This document shows positions 1 through 10,786 of a stretch of 64,000 nt of DNA, one piece after another. Position numbers and translations under genes: made by a program. Numbering within the stretch: the stretch's first letter is position 1; each line of letters starts with the position of its first letter. The stretch is taken from assembly GCA_010206225.2 (NCBI GenBank), contig VIQU02000002.1:480-64479 (forward strand), read 5' to 3'. Source of the stretch: Lachnospiraceae bacterium MD308. Lineage in GTDB: Bacteria > Bacillota > Clostridia > Lachnospirales > Lachnospiraceae. Below the pieces are notes generated by a model that searched no databases, was not told where the DNA came from, and worked only from the letters and a program-made list of their open reading frames with translations.

Positions 1-378
1 TCATGCTGCCAGATGCGGGAAAAGAAATCATAAAAAGTACCGACACCAGGGGTATTCCCGAAAGAGAAACCGCTGAGGATGGCATAAAGCGGAGTTTCCT
101 TAAGCATGCGGCACCAGACAGTGATGGAAGTAACTTTCAGTTTCAAAGCAAGCAGATAGGAGCGCAGCATGCAGGAAGGGAGCCTTGGTTCCGGACCAAA
201 AACAGAGTAACATTCCTGCATGATAGAATCCGTCTTGGAAAGATCAAGATACCAGAACTGCACGATATAATCCCAAGTGCTTTTGGGAAGCACAAAGGGG
301 TCCGGGTAAAATTTATGGAACTGGGATACGAAAGTATCCTGAAAGGCGGCATGACCGCCAGAGTTATCAGGTAACATC
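1..378 (-). CDS. Transposase N-terminal part (IS element, runs off left edge)
   Basis: Minus-strand frame open from ATG at 378 to the window edge: MLPDNSGGHAAFQDTFVSQFHKFYPDPFVLPKSTWDYIVQFWYLDLSKTDSIMQECYSVFGPEPRLPSCMLRSYLLALKLKVTSITVWCRMLKETPLYAILSGFSFGNTPGVGTFYDFFSRIWQ; transposase-like. Not in ORF track because it has no stop inside the window. Confidence 0.7.
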
Positions 379-389
379 AAAAATCGCCT

Positions 390-448
390 CCAATCAAAAA
401 AATGTACTTTTTGATCAAGGGCGCGAAGCGCCGCATTTTTTGATTGGT
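390..448. repeat. Inverted repeat / hairpin beside the IS transposase
   Basis: CCAATCAAAAAAATG...GGCGC-gaa-GCGCC...CATTTTTTGATTGG; coordinates approximate. Confidence 0.55.
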
Positions 449-1827
449 TTGTCAAGTGGTTTTGAGAAAAAAGTGGGTGATTTTTGAAAAATAGGTTCTG
501 AAAGCCCCATGAAATAAGGGCTGAAGATTCCGAGAAGTTATCCTATCTTAAGGGAGGAACAATTTTAGACGGTACAGAGGAAGAACTGCTTCCAACAGTG
601 TATGCGGGCGGTTATACGAATACGTCGATTGGGGGTAATGCCTCTCTAACAGTGAGAAACTCTAATGATGAGACAATGTTTAAAGCAATTTATATGGGGC
701 ATAATCAGGGAAATGACAACAAAAAGCCTTATAATGGCAATGCTGTTTTGAATCTGGATGCCAAGGTGACGGTTCGGGAAAACATTGTGACATCTGGGAA
801 TAGTAAAGCGGCAATCAACATTTCTGGAGGGGCGAATCAGGCGGCGCAGGCAAAGAAATTTTACGGGAATGAAAATACCACTTTGACAGTTGATTCGCCT
901 CTGGTAGAAAACGCGGTACTGGATAATATAGGGAATGTGGTGTTGCGCAATGGGGCGTGTCTGTCGCCTGAAACAGAAAGCTTATGCAATGTCACATTAC
1001 AAAGCGGAGCCTGTCTGGATTTGAATGATGTATACAATGCAGTTATAACTGGAGATTTTACCGGAGAAACGGATGCTGCAAAGGAGAAAGGAATTCTTGT
1101 GCTGAATCGGGAGGGCTGCCTGCGGATTAATGGGAAAATTACAGGCACTACGCAGTTTCAGACGGAACATAGGAATACTCCGGGCATACTTTTGCCAGAC
1201 AGAGCCTACATTATTGCCGATCGTGAAAAAGCCACAGAATCGAATTTTGTATTGACACAGAATAGTATAGAGAATGGACATGAACTGAAGTATTCGGATG
1301 GAGTATGGAAAACAGCTCCGTTGATTTTAAGAGAGATTGGGCGTATAGAGATACTTTCAGCGCCATCAGAAGTGGATTTGGCAAAGATCAGCATGTATGA
1401 TGAAGAGAAAATCTCCGAAGGAGATCCATATTTTGAAGTCGAATGGTATGATAAAGAGGGCAATATATTCGATGACAGCGAGGTAGAAGATAATCTGTTT
1501 TATGAAATCGGTCAAGTACTCTGTATTCGGACAGAATACTGGAAAAATAATACAGAAGATATTCTGCAAAAGAATGATTGGATGCAATGGGTTACGCTTT
1601 CGTCTCTGGAAGGATATTCAGGCAGATATTATATTCAGAAATATGGTAACATGGCAACAACGGGGGATTATACGTTTTTATTCTTGTCTTCACCTTATGA
1701 GCTTGAACAGTTGGATACAGTGGCAGATGTAAAAGCTTTGCAAAATGAGGTAATGGCCGAGCGGCGAGTGATATTTTACAATGGGGATACAGGTGAGACA
1801 GAGAAGCCGGAGCCGGAAAAACCGGAG

Positions 1828-1907
1828 CATACCCATTCATACCAAAGCGCAGTGACAAAGGAAGCGACCTGTACAGAGAAGGGAATCAGGACCTATACCT
1901 GCAGCTG
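1828..1907 (+). repeat. 80-bp perfect direct repeat, copy 1
   Basis: Identical to 2077-2156, offset 249 bp; encodes HTHSYQSAVTKEATCTEKGIRTYTCS. Confidence 0.85.
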
Positions 1908-2076
1908 TGGGAATACCTATACAGAAAGCATTGAAGCGGCAGGCCATAAACCGGTCACAGATCCAGCGGTGGCGCCTACAGAGACAACAGCCGGAAAAAC
2001 AGAGGGAAGTCACTGCAGTGTCTGCAAAGAGGTATTAAAAAAACAGGAAGCAATCCCGGCGCTTGGAAAACCAGAA

Positions 2077-2156
2077 CATACCCATTCATACCAAAGCGCA
2101 GTGACAAAGGAAGCGACCTGTACAGAGAAGGGAATCAGGACCTATACCTGCAGCTG
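2077..2156 (+). repeat. 80-bp perfect direct repeat, copy 2
   Basis: Identical to 1828-1907. Confidence 0.85.
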
Positions 2157-2822
2157 CGGAAATAAATATACAGAAGAACTTGCTGTGCTGAGTCATAAAT
2201 ATATAGTAAAAGTATCCCCGGCAACTGTTAAGAATAATGGCAAAATACAACAGAGCTGTCAGGTGTGTTCTGCGGCCGGGAGTGCATCTGTTATTTATAA
2301 ACCCCGGAAGCTTACATTGAACAAAACAGATTTTTCTTATGATGGAAAGGTGAAAACACCTTCTGTGACTGTAAAAGACAGCCAAGGGAACAGTTTAAGA
2401 AAGGGTACGGACTATCAGATCAAATATCCAAAAGGGAGAAAGAATCCGGGAGTATATTCAGTGGCGATTGTGCTTCAGGGAAATTACAGTGGTAAAATGA
2501 CCGGAAGCTTTACCATAAGGCCAAAGAAGACCAGTCTGAAAAAGGTTGCCGCCAAATCAAAGGGGATGCAGGTGACGTGGAATAAGCAGGCAGCCCAGAT
2601 CGATGGTTATCAGATTCAGTATTGCACAAGTGCGAAATTTAAGGGGAAAACCTTAAAAGCTGTTACGGTGAAAAAGAATAGCACTGTAAAGAAGATTTCC
2701 AAATTGGCAGGAAAGAAGAAATATTACGTTAGAATCCGCACATACAAAACAGTGAAAGTGAATGGAAAAAGCAAAAAATTGTATTCGGATTGGTCTGGTA
2801 AAAAAGCCGTGAATACGAAGAA

Positions 2823-3299
2823 ATGATGAAAAGAATTCCTATGCTGCTCATGATGGCAGCACCTTACATATTTATCGGAACATGCATACAAAAAGGACTT
2901 GGAAGTGAAGCTTTTACTGTGTGGAAAATTCTTTGCGTGCTGATTTATCTGCCAAATATGATATATGCTTTTATCCTTCCGAAACTGTATTGCGGGGGAA
3001 GGCAGCTTTTATTCTGGGGTATGATATTGAAGTTGTTCAATATTCCGGTGTATGTATTAGTGATTTTAATCGTATTGATGCTGCATATCCTGATTCTGCC
3101 GCTGATTCCATTTTTGGTATTGTTTGATTATATGTTGCTGCTGCCGTCATCAATGTATGGAATCAGTGGAATAGTAGTGAGCCGTGCTGAAGGCAGGATG
3201 TCTAAGAAAGAGACGGCGGTTCATATTATCATGCAGTTTATGTTCTGTCTGGATGTTGTCAGCGCGGTTTCTTGTTATTTTAAGATGCGGAAGAACTGA
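2823..3299 (+). CDS. Hypothetical multi-pass membrane protein
   Basis: ORF with several hydrophobic segments. Confidence 0.5.
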   Translation: MMKRIPMLLMMAAPYIFIGTCIQKGLGSEAFTVWKILCVLIYLPNMIYAFILPKLYCGGRQLLFWGMILKLFNIPVYVLVILIVLMLHILILPLIPFLVLFDYMLLLPSSMYGISGIVVSRAEGRMSKKETAVHIIMQFMFCLDVVSAVSCYFKMRKN

Positions 3300-3366
3300 C
3301 AGGAAGAAAAGTGTGAGAAGAGTTGAAAGAATGCAGCGATTTTTAAATTCGTGAGGATTAGGGAAT

Positions 3367-3867
3367 ATGTTAAAAGTAATGATCATCGGCTGTCCGGGCG
3401 CGGGAAAAAGTACATTTGCGCGGGAATTGAAGGATAAGACGGGACTTCCCCTATATCATCTGGATATGATCTGGCATAAGCCTGACCGGACCAATATCTC
3501 AAAAGAAGAGTTTAATGCAAAGCTTGCTGAGATTGTGCGAAGAGACAGATGGATTATCGACGGAAATTATCAGCGAACGCTGGAATTGCGCCTTAAGGAG
3601 TGCGACACGGTTTTTCTGATGGATTATCCGCTGGATATCTGTCTTTCGGGGGCAGAGTCTCGTATTGGGGAAAAGCGTGAGGACCTGCCGTGGCTTGAGA
3701 CAGAATTTGATGAGGAGTTTAAGCGGTGGATTATTGATTTCCCCCAAAACGAATTGCCGGACATATACAAGTTGATAAATAAATATAAGGACGAGAAGAA
3801 TATCGTGATTTTTAAATCACGGAAAGAGGCAGGCGATTATCTGCGAAAGATAGCCGGATGCCTTTGA
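3367..3867 (+). CDS. P-loop NTPase, adenylate kinase/topology modulation-like
   Basis: GCPGAGKSTFA Walker A at N-terminus; DGNYQRTL motif. Confidence 0.75.
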   Translation: MLKVMIIGCPGAGKSTFARELKDKTGLPLYHLDMIWHKPDRTNISKEEFNAKLAEIVRRDRWIIDGNYQRTLELRLKECDTVFLMDYPLDICLSGAESRIGEKREDLPWLETEFDEEFKRWIIDFPQNELPDIYKLINKYKDEKNIVIFKSRKEAGDYLRKIAGCL

Positions 3868-3880
3868 ACGGAGGGATATT

Positions 3881-4066
3881 ATGCATAAAAGGGAAAGGAT
3901 ATTAGTCTGTGCGCTGGCATTGCTATTTAGTGCTTGTGCCACACATTTCCGTCTAAATCTTTCCACAGGAAATCCCCGTCATAAAGCATATATCCGTGCG
4001 CGGAGCCGTCCTTCGGAATGGCGACAGAACCCGGATTCATATAGGTATAGGCATCCATGTTCTTGA
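3881..4066 (+). pseudogene. Possible truncated lipoprotein (signal peptide only)
   Basis: Good RBS and MHKRERILVCALALLFSACA lipobox, then runs antisense through the 3' end of the convergent phosphoesterase gene. Confidence 0.3.
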
Positions 4067-4460
4067 TTGCCGGAACATGGGTGTGTCCGTTCAGAAGGAT
4101 GTCCCCGTCCTTTAATGGCGGCGGTGTCTGTGGATTATAGCGGTGCCCGTGGGAGGCAAAGATAGTATGTCCGTCAAGCTCAAGCAGACAGTAATCAGCG
4201 AGGATCGGGAATTCCAATACCATCTGGTCAACCTCTGTATCACAGTTCCCGCGGACACATAAAAGTTCCTGCTTTAGAAAATTGAGCATCGTGATGACTT
4301 CTTTAGGATTGTAGTCTTTCGGCAGAGCATTCCGCGGACCATGATAGAGGATGTCGCCCAAAAGGAGAAGTCTTTCGGCTTCTTCTCTTTTATATGCGTC
4401 TATCATTTTGCGGCAGTAATAAGAAGAGCCATGTATATCAGAAGCGATCATTAATTTCAT
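3927..4460 (-). CDS. yfcE: YfcE/MJ0936-type metallophosphodiesterase
   Basis: MKLMIASDIHGS, LLGDILYHGPRN, NGHTHVP motifs. Confidence 0.85.
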   Translation of the reverse strand: MKLMIASDIHGSSYYCRKMIDAYKREEAERLLLLGDILYHGPRNALPKDYNPKEVITMLNFLKQELLCVRGNCDTEVDQMVLEFPILADYCLLELDGHTIFASHGHRYNPQTPPPLKDGDILLNGHTHVPAIKNMDAYTYMNPGSVAIPKDGSAHGYMLYDGDFLWKDLDGNVWHKH

Positions 4461-4620
4461 AGTGTGACCTCCAAAACAGATTATTTTCTATATTCAGCGT
4501 AACACAGGAAAAGAAAAAATACAATTGGTTCCCTTAAATAGTATAACATGATATACTGATTTTGCGTATATGCCGCAAGGAAGTTGTAATAATCAGATTT
4601 TATTCAGGAAGGATTTATAT

Positions 4621-5481
4621 ATGTGGATTGCAGATGATTGGAAGGATTATGAGATTATTGATTGCAGTAATGGTGAAAAGCTGGAGCGGTGGGGAGAATA
4701 TCTTTTAGTGAGGCCTGATCCGCAGGTTATATGGGATACCCCAAGGACAGACAGCGGGTGGAAGAGAAGAAACGGACATTATCACCGCAGTAAGAAGGGC
4801 GGCGGGGAATGGGAATTTTTTTCGCTTCCAAAACAGTGGCAGATTCATTATAAAAAGCTGACTTTTAATCTGAAGCCCTTCAGCTTTAAGCATACAGGGC
4901 TGTTTCCGGAGCAGGCGGCGAACTGGGACTGGTTTTCTGAAAAGATAAGGAATGCAGGACGTTTGGTGAAGGTTCTGAATCTGTTTGCGTATACAGGCGG
5001 CGCGACTCTTTGCGCAGCGGCAGCAGGAGCGCAGGTGACTCATGTAGATGCCTCGAAAGGTATGGTAAACTGGGCGAAGGAAAATGCGGCTTCGTCCGGC
5101 CTTTCAGATAAGCCCGTCCGCTGGCTCGTGGATGACTGCGTGAAGTTTGTAGAGCGGGAGATCCGGCGGGGCAACCGCTATGATGCGATCATTATGGATC
5201 CTCCATCCTATGGAAGAGGACCGAAGGGCGAAATCTGGAAGATTGAGGATGCCATACATCCGTTGATAAGGCTTTGCACTCAGATTTTATCAGAGGAACC
5301 GCTGTTCTTTTTGGTAAACTCTTATACTACCGGACTCGCGCCGGCCGTTCTGACTTATATGCTGGCTACGGAGCTAAAGATATGGAAAGGTTATGTGGAT
5401 TCGCAGGAGGTGGGACTTCCCGTTACCCACTCAGGGCTTGTGCTTCCCTGCGGAGCGTCCGGACGGTGGGAGGCACAATAG
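4621..5481 (+). CDS. Class I SAM-dependent rRNA methyltransferase (RlmI-like)
   Basis: VLNLFAYTGGATLCAAAAGAQVTHVDASKGMVNWAKEN and DAIIMDPPSYGRGPKGE motifs; ORF can extend to 4570 but MWIADDW start has the better RBS. Confidence 0.8.
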   Translation: MWIADDWKDYEIIDCSNGEKLERWGEYLLVRPDPQVIWDTPRTDSGWKRRNGHYHRSKKGGGEWEFFSLPKQWQIHYKKLTFNLKPFSFKHTGLFPEQAANWDWFSEKIRNAGRLVKVLNLFAYTGGATLCAAAAGAQVTHVDASKGMVNWAKENAASSGLSDKPVRWLVDDCVKFVEREIRRGNRYDAIIMDPPSYGRGPKGEIWKIEDAIHPLIRLCTQILSEEPLFFLVNSYTTGLAPAVLTYMLATELKIWKGYVDSQEVGLPVTHSGLVLPCGASGRWEAQ

Positions 5482-5490
5482 GCTTCTATC

Positions 5491-7839
5491 CTATTCCACA
5501 TTCTTAAGGCTTAAGTCCATCGGTATTTTCCGGATCTTTTGAAACTGCAGGATGGCTACCGCACCGTAGGCAAGCAGGAGCATGAAAAATATCGCCGGGT
5601 AGATCCACGGTGCGAAGTAGCAAGTCAGCCATCCGCCGAAATCGACCATGAATGCACGGTATATGAGGGAGATGATCTTGGTTGCCAGTGCGAGGCTTAT
5701 CAGAATGGACAGGATCACAACGATACTTGTTGCCAGCAGATAGAGTCTGGCAATCTCGTTGTTGCTGTAGCCTAATATTTTTACCATGGATATGGATGTG
5801 CTGTTTCTTTCTAAGATCAGTTTTGTCAAAAGATAGATCAAAAGCGCAGCCATTGCAGTTGCGAATACTTTTACCATATCGAACATATTGCCCATAGAAA
5901 CGCTGAGCTGGCGGGATACCTTTGTCATGTCATCAATCGTGATGCATGCCGCAACATATTTTTCGTCAATATCTGTGAGCCTCTCATCAGAGAAATATCC
6001 ATTGTAATACAGACCGTCATCGGGAGTTGACAGCCGGCGCAGGAGAAGCTCGATATCTGTGTAATCCATGTCATAGATATCTGCTGTAGTATCGAAAGTA
6101 TCAGTATACTTCTGATTTGTCATGAATACGGCGAGACTGCCAGGATAGTCTATGATCTTTTTGACGATAAAATTATAACTGCCGTCATCGTAGGTTTCGT
6201 GAAGATGAATCACATCGCCTGTTTCAATCCGGTATTTTTCCGCAAATCCATCTGATATGCATATTCCGTCTTTTGGAAGCTCTTCCTTGAAATATTTGCT
6301 GTTTTCTATAATTCCGTAAATGCTGATCTCTTCGCTGCGTTCTTTGGAGTCATAGGTCAGGGAGGAAGCGCATAAAGGCTCGGCCTGCCTGACTTTAGTC
6401 GGTATCTTTGCTTTTAAAATGTACTGGTACTTTGCTGGCATATTGCTTGTGACTTCATTTTGATAATGATCCAGAAGCGGTTTCATCATGATTCCAAACA
6501 GCAGTAAGATTGACGCAAACAGGATTCCAGCAAAAAGAGTACAATAACCAGACAGATTCTGCAGGATAATGCGTATCCGGAATCGGTGGAAAAACGGGAG
6601 GCTCGGCAAAGGAACGGTCTTTTTTTGTTTCCTGCGGCTTAAGTCCCTTCTTAAAAACTGCAGCGGAGTCAGTTCAAGCTTTCTGGTCAATATGATGAGA
6701 TTTGCAGCCAGCATAAGAAGGATAGGAATTACAGTAGTCAGAATGAATGCCTCGGCGTTCCAGATCACATGGAAGGTAGGAAGGCTGTAACTGTTATAGT
6801 AAAGTCCTGCGACCATATTTTTGAAAACTGTATATCCAAGTACATTTCCTGCTATCGCGGACGTTAAGGTTACAATGACCGGAGGAGTGATATAATGGCG
6901 CAGAAGCTCTCCTTTCGTATATCCGGAAGCAAGAAGAGTTCCGATCACTGCGGATTCCCGCACAATCGTGTGGCTGATCGTCACGGAAAATACAAATGCA
7001 AGTATGATGATCAGGATATAGAGAAGTACGATTATCATAGTCTTGTCGCTTCCCATATCATCGCCCGTAAAATTAATTGCCTGATTGGCAATCCGTGGGA
7101 TAACTGTGTCAATTTCAATGTGAGCCGTCAAGACCTCATCTGCCAGAGCTTCGATGAAGTCTTCAGAAAGCTCCTGCTCTTTTTCCTCATTTTTCGGCGG
7201 ATCGTTGTATTGCCAACAGTAGTTATAGCGGATATTTTTTTCGGAAAGTCTTTTGAATCCGTCTTTTGTCACGACAGCCACACCGAATTTGATCGAATCG
7301 AACATTAGATCATTGTTATCTGAAAAAAGTGCACTGTAGTCAGACAGAGCCACAAGTCCTGATATTTTGAAATCTTCGTTCCCAATTTTAATATGGTCGC
7401 CGGCTGTAAGATGGTTGTTATCAGCGTACATCCGGTCAATAGCTATCTCTTCGTCACGTTCGGGGAGAGAACCCGCCATCAGGCAGATGAGATTTAGATC
7501 TTTGCGTATTTTGAAAATGCGTAATGTGCTGTCAGCGTTCCCGTTCAAATCAATATCCACAGTCTCCTCTGCATAATAATCTGGACAGATATTTACGCGC
7601 TCTTTTTGTTCCAGTGCCTCCGTTATAGCAGCGGATGCTTCTTCTTTTAATATAAAATGTCCATCTTCAATCTGATATTTCTCAAAGCTTTCATCATAGG
7701 CTTTGATCATGCTGTCCCCGGCTACTAAAAAACCGGAGACGAATCCGATCGTCAGCGTCATAAAAAGAAAAATTACCAGATATTTGCCCCATTCATCTTT
7801 AAGCTCTCTGAAAAGCCTTCTGTTCAGTGGATTTTTCAT
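5491..7839 (-). CDS. ABC transporter permease (FtsX/MacB family)
   Basis: MKNPLNRRLFRELKDEWGKYLVIFLFM start; two permease domains. The longer ORF to 8004 overlaps the ATPase gene and is not favoured. Confidence 0.8.
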   Translation of the reverse strand: MKNPLNRRLFRELKDEWGKYLVIFLFMTLTIGFVSGFLVAGDSMIKAYDESFEKYQIEDGHFILKEEASAAITEALEQKERVNICPDYYAEETVDIDLNGNADSTLRIFKIRKDLNLICLMAGSLPERDEEIAIDRMYADNNHLTAGDHIKIGNEDFKISGLVALSDYSALFSDNNDLMFDSIKFGVAVVTKDGFKRLSEKNIRYNYCWQYNDPPKNEEKEQELSEDFIEALADEVLTAHIEIDTVIPRIANQAINFTGDDMGSDKTMIIVLLYILIIILAFVFSVTISHTIVRESAVIGTLLASGYTKGELLRHYITPPVIVTLTSAIAGNVLGYTVFKNMVAGLYYNSYSLPTFHVIWNAEAFILTTVIPILLMLAANLIILTRKLELTPLQFLRRDLSRRKQKKTVPLPSLPFFHRFRIRIILQNLSGYCTLFAGILFASILLLFGIMMKPLLDHYQNEVTSNMPAKYQYILKAKIPTKVRQAEPLCASSLTYDSKERSEEISIYGIIENSKYFKEELPKDGICISDGFAEKYRIETGDVIHLHETYDDGSYNFIVKKIIDYPGSLAVFMTNQKYTDTFDTTADIYDMDYTDIELLLRRLSTPDDGLYYNGYFSDERLTDIDEKYVAACITIDDMTKVSRQLSVSMGNMFDMVKVFATAMAALLIYLLTKLILERNSTSISMVKILGYSNNEIARLYLLATSIVVILSILISLALATKIISLIYRAFMVDFGGWLTCYFAPWIYPAIFFMLLLAYGAVAILQFQKIRKIPMDLSLKNVE

Positions 7840-7864
7840 AATATGTTCATTCCCCTTTTTTGTC

Positions 7865-8575
7865 TTACCATTCGAGTTCGGCAGCAGGAATCTTAGCTTC
7901 ATTACGGGAATTTGTGCGGATCTGTCCATCCCGCAGCTTAATGATGCGGTCTGCCATATTCCGAATCGCATCATTGTGTGTAACCATGATGATGGTATTG
8001 CCATACCTATGATTCACTTGCTCGATAAGTTTAAGGATTTCTTTTGAGGTCTGGTAATCAAGGGCGCCGGTAGGCTCATCGCAGAGCAGGATATCAGGAT
8101 TTTTTATAATGGCTCGGCCGATTGCTGTTCTTTGCTGCTGTCCGCCGGAAAGCTGATTCGGAAGCTTGCTGCGATGTTCGTAAAGACCGAGCGTATGTAG
8201 TAATTCATTGATGTCTAGAGGATTGCTGCCCAAATAAGAGCCTACCTCGATATTTTCTTTTACGGTAAGATTGGGGATCAGATTATACATCTGGAATACG
8301 TACCCCAAATGCTTCCGACGGTATCTGGTAAGCGCTTTTTCATTCATATCCGCAGTTTTTTCTCCCGCGATCCGTACAGAACCGCTGTCTGCACTGTCTA
8401 TTCCTCCGATAATGTTCAGAAGAGTCGATTTTCCGGAGCCGGAGGGACCTAAGAGGATGCAGATTTCCCCTTTTTCTACTGAAAAAGAGATTCCTTTTAA
8501 TACTTCGGTTTTAGTGTCCGCATTTTTGAAGCTCTTTTTTAATTCTGTGATTTCTAAAAACATAGATATCCCCAT
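7865..8575 (-). CDS. ABC transporter ATP-binding protein
   Basis: GPSGSGKSTLLN, LSGGQQQRTAIGRA, LLCDEPTGALD motifs. Confidence 0.9.
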   Translation of the reverse strand: MGISMFLEITELKKSFKNADTKTEVLKGISFSVEKGEICILLGPSGSGKSTLLNIIGGIDSADSGSVRIAGEKTADMNEKALTRYRRKHLGYVFQMYNLIPNLTVKENIEVGSYLGSNPLDINELLHTLGLYEHRSKLPNQLSGGQQQRTAIGRAIIKNPDILLCDEPTGALDYQTSKEILKLIEQVNHRYGNTIIMVTHNDAIRNMADRIIKLRDGQIRTNSRNEAKIPAAELEW

Positions 8576-8781
8576 TTCTTGTTCTTCTATAGCAGTTTTT
8601 TACTATAAATCGTTAGACACAACTAACAAAACTGCTTTTATCATACATCAGAATCCATGAAATGTAAATGATAATATTTATCAACAAAAATTTATAGAAT
8701 TTTTCTTTCTTTTCTCTTCTATATACTTTATAATTTAAGGGACATCAAGAAATACTATGTATGAAATGGAGGCTTACGACT

Positions 8782-8943
8782 ATGAAAAAATATGTATGTG
8801 AACCATGTGGATATGTATATGATCCTGAAGTTGGAGATCCGGATGGCGGAGTTGCCCCGGGAACAGCATTTGAGGATATTCCGGATGATTGGGTATGCCC
8901 GATCTGTGGAATGGGAAAAGACGTGTTCATAGTAGAAGAATAG
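8782..8943 (+). CDS. Rubredoxin
   Basis: [49 protein letters not shown]; two CPxCG knuckles. Confidence 0.95.
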   Translation: MKKYVCEPCGYVYDPEVGDPDGGVAPGTAFEDIPDDWVCPICGMGKDVFIVEE

Positions 8944-8951
8944 GCGTTTGC

Positions 8952-9602
8952 CTATTCTTCTTTTAATAATGGGATAACATCATATAAGGTTTCAAATTTT
9001 CTGTATGTAAGAGCAAGAGTTTCTTTGTCCGGTTCCATCAGATCCGGAACAACAATCACTTTAAGACCGGCTGCATGTGCAGAATGGATACCTGCCGGCG
9101 CGTCTTCCAAAGCCAGACAGTCATTGGGCGCCATCTTGATGCTTTCACACGCTTTTAAGTAAATTTCCGGATCGGGTTTCGTGTTTTTAACCATGTCACC
9201 GAAGATTCCGCCGTCAAAGTATTGCCAGATTCCGGCATCCGTCATCTCTTTTATGGCATATGCCTGACTTGTAGAGGTTGCGATAGCTATTTTGTATCCC
9301 TGTCCTTTTGCATACTCTAGCAGCTCTTTTGCCCCTGCTTTCAGCGGGATACCGGTATTTCCTATTATCCTGAAAAATATATCGCTTGTCCTCTGATTAA
9401 AGTCTTCCAGCGGGAAAACCGTTCCGTATGCGTTCTTGAAATATTCATTACGGGCTTTTCTGTTCAGGCCAAGCGTATGATAGATGTGTTCGCCAATACC
9501 CGGGATACCCAGCTCGTTCCCGGCTTCGTTCCAGGAACGTTTGACGATTCTCTCAGAATCCAGTAAAAGTCCGTCCATATCAAATACAAGTGCTTTAATC
9601 AA
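8952..9602 (-). CDS. HAD family hydrolase (beta-phosphoglucomutase-like)
   Basis: LVFDMDGLLLDSE motif; TTG start. Confidence 0.85.
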   Translation of the reverse strand: MIKALVFDMDGLLLDSERIVKRSWNEAGNELGIPGIGEHIYHTLGLNRKARNEYFKNAYGTVFPLEDFNQRTSDIFFRIIGNTGIPLKAGAKELLEYAKGQGYKIAIATSTSQAYAIKEMTDAGIWQYFDGGIFGDMVKNTKPDPEIYLKACESIKMAPNDCLALEDAPAGIHSAHAAGLKVIVVPDLMEPDKETLALTYRKFETLYDVIPLLKEE

Positions 9603-9760
9603 AATTCAATCCCCCGTCCAAGCGCATCTTTCAGATAGGAAGATACATCTTCGAGCTTGCGGACTATTTCCATCTTCTCCTCCCACTCATCGCCAGCCAT
9701 ATCCCTGTCAATCAGACATTTTTGAATATGTTTAACTTCTTTGATCAATTCTTCTGTCAT
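9599..9760 (-). CDS. Hypothetical 53-aa protein, translationally coupled to HAD gene
   Basis: MTEELIKEVKHIQKCLIDRDMAGDEWEEKMEIVRKLEDVSSYLKDALGRGIEF; stop overlaps the HAD start (TTTTGA); below the ORF-track length cutoff. Confidence 0.5.
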   Translation of the reverse strand: MTEELIKEVKHIQKCLIDRDMAGDEWEEKMEIVRKLEDVSSYLKDALGRGIEF

Positions 9761-10029
9761 GTAAATCGGCCCCCTTCTTAAAACAGCTTTTCACTCCTGA
9801 TATCTATTAGAAACAGTATATCATGTTTCAGAGATTTGTGAAATAAAATTAGAAAATCCGTAAAAAATTTATTTGCTATTTTATAAGGCGTGTGGCGTGC
9901 TGTCTGTAGAACACTTTATATAGATATTGTCAATATATAGATATATATATAAAAATTCCCTATTTGAAGACTTGGGATGCTGATTATATAATAAGAAGGT
10001 AAAGTAGTCATTGAAAAGGGGAATTATGA

Positions 10030-10689
10030 ATGTTTATTGACGTACACATGCACGAGATGACATATTCAAAGGACAGTTTTTTAAAATTGGATGAGATTGT
10101 AAAGATTGCAAAAGACAAAGGGCTTGGCGCAGTCTGTATTACCGATCATGATAGTATGGGTTTTAAGGAGTACGCGAAGGAATACACAAAAAAGACAGGG
10201 TTTCCTGTGTTTGTAGGGATTGAGTTCTATTCGCTGCAGGGCGATATTGTTGCTTTTGGGATTGATGATTATCCGAAGGAGAGGATTCCTGCGCAGGATT
10301 TTATAGAATTTGTAAAAGCGCAGGGAGGCGTTTGTTTTGCGGCGCATCCGTTTCGCAATAACCGCCGGGGACTGGAAGAGCATCTTTTGGAGGTCAAAGG
10401 ACTTGACGGGCTGGAGGTCTTGAATGGAAGTACTTCAAAGGAGGCGTGTCGGAAGGCGGCTGAGTATGCAGAACGCTTAAATCTTTTTACCTTGGGGGCA
10501 AGTGACTGCCATGTGCCTGAAAAGGTAGGCGTGTGTGTTACATATTTCCCGGAAGAGATACGGACATTTGCAGAATTTCTTGAAGCGTTCCGCAATGGAA
10601 ATATGAAGCCGGCATACTATAAAGACGGCGCATATCAGATATTGGATTCTTACAATTCGTCTATAGACATAAATGTAGATGAACTGTAA
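10030..10689 (+). CDS. PHP domain phosphoesterase
   Basis: MFIDVHMHEMTYSKDS, CITDHDS, FAAHPFR, GASDCHV motifs. Confidence 0.85.
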   Translation: MFIDVHMHEMTYSKDSFLKLDEIVKIAKDKGLGAVCITDHDSMGFKEYAKEYTKKTGFPVFVGIEFYSLQGDIVAFGIDDYPKERIPAQDFIEFVKAQGGVCFAAHPFRNNRRGLEEHLLEVKGLDGLEVLNGSTSKEACRKAAEYAERLNLFTLGASDCHVPEKVGVCVTYFPEEIRTFAEFLEAFRNGNMKPAYYKDGAYQILDSYNSSIDINVDEL

Positions 10690-10786
10690 CTATAAATTTT
10701 AAATATCCATTTACCTTTTTAAGAATCAGTGATAGAATATTTCTATATTGTATAATTGGGGAAATGGGTGGAAAGGTGGGAACATT

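Larger units (their letters stand above)
526..2826 (+). pseudogene. C-terminal remnant of a large surface/cell-wall-associated repeat protein
   Basis: Frame is open from just after TGA at 523 (RFEKLSYLKGGTILDGTEEELLPTVYAGG...) with no plausible start or RBS; contains HTHSYQSAVTKEATCTEKGIRTYTCSCGN repeats and a C-terminal fibronectin-like region. Confidence 0.55.

Noticed and set aside
3-374. Plus-strand 123-aa ORF
   Set aside because: Antisense of the transposase coding frame on the minus strand.
7840-8004. N-terminal extension of the ABC permease ORF
   Set aside because: Overlaps the ATP-binding protein gene; MKNPLNRRLF at 7839 is the expected FtsX-type start.
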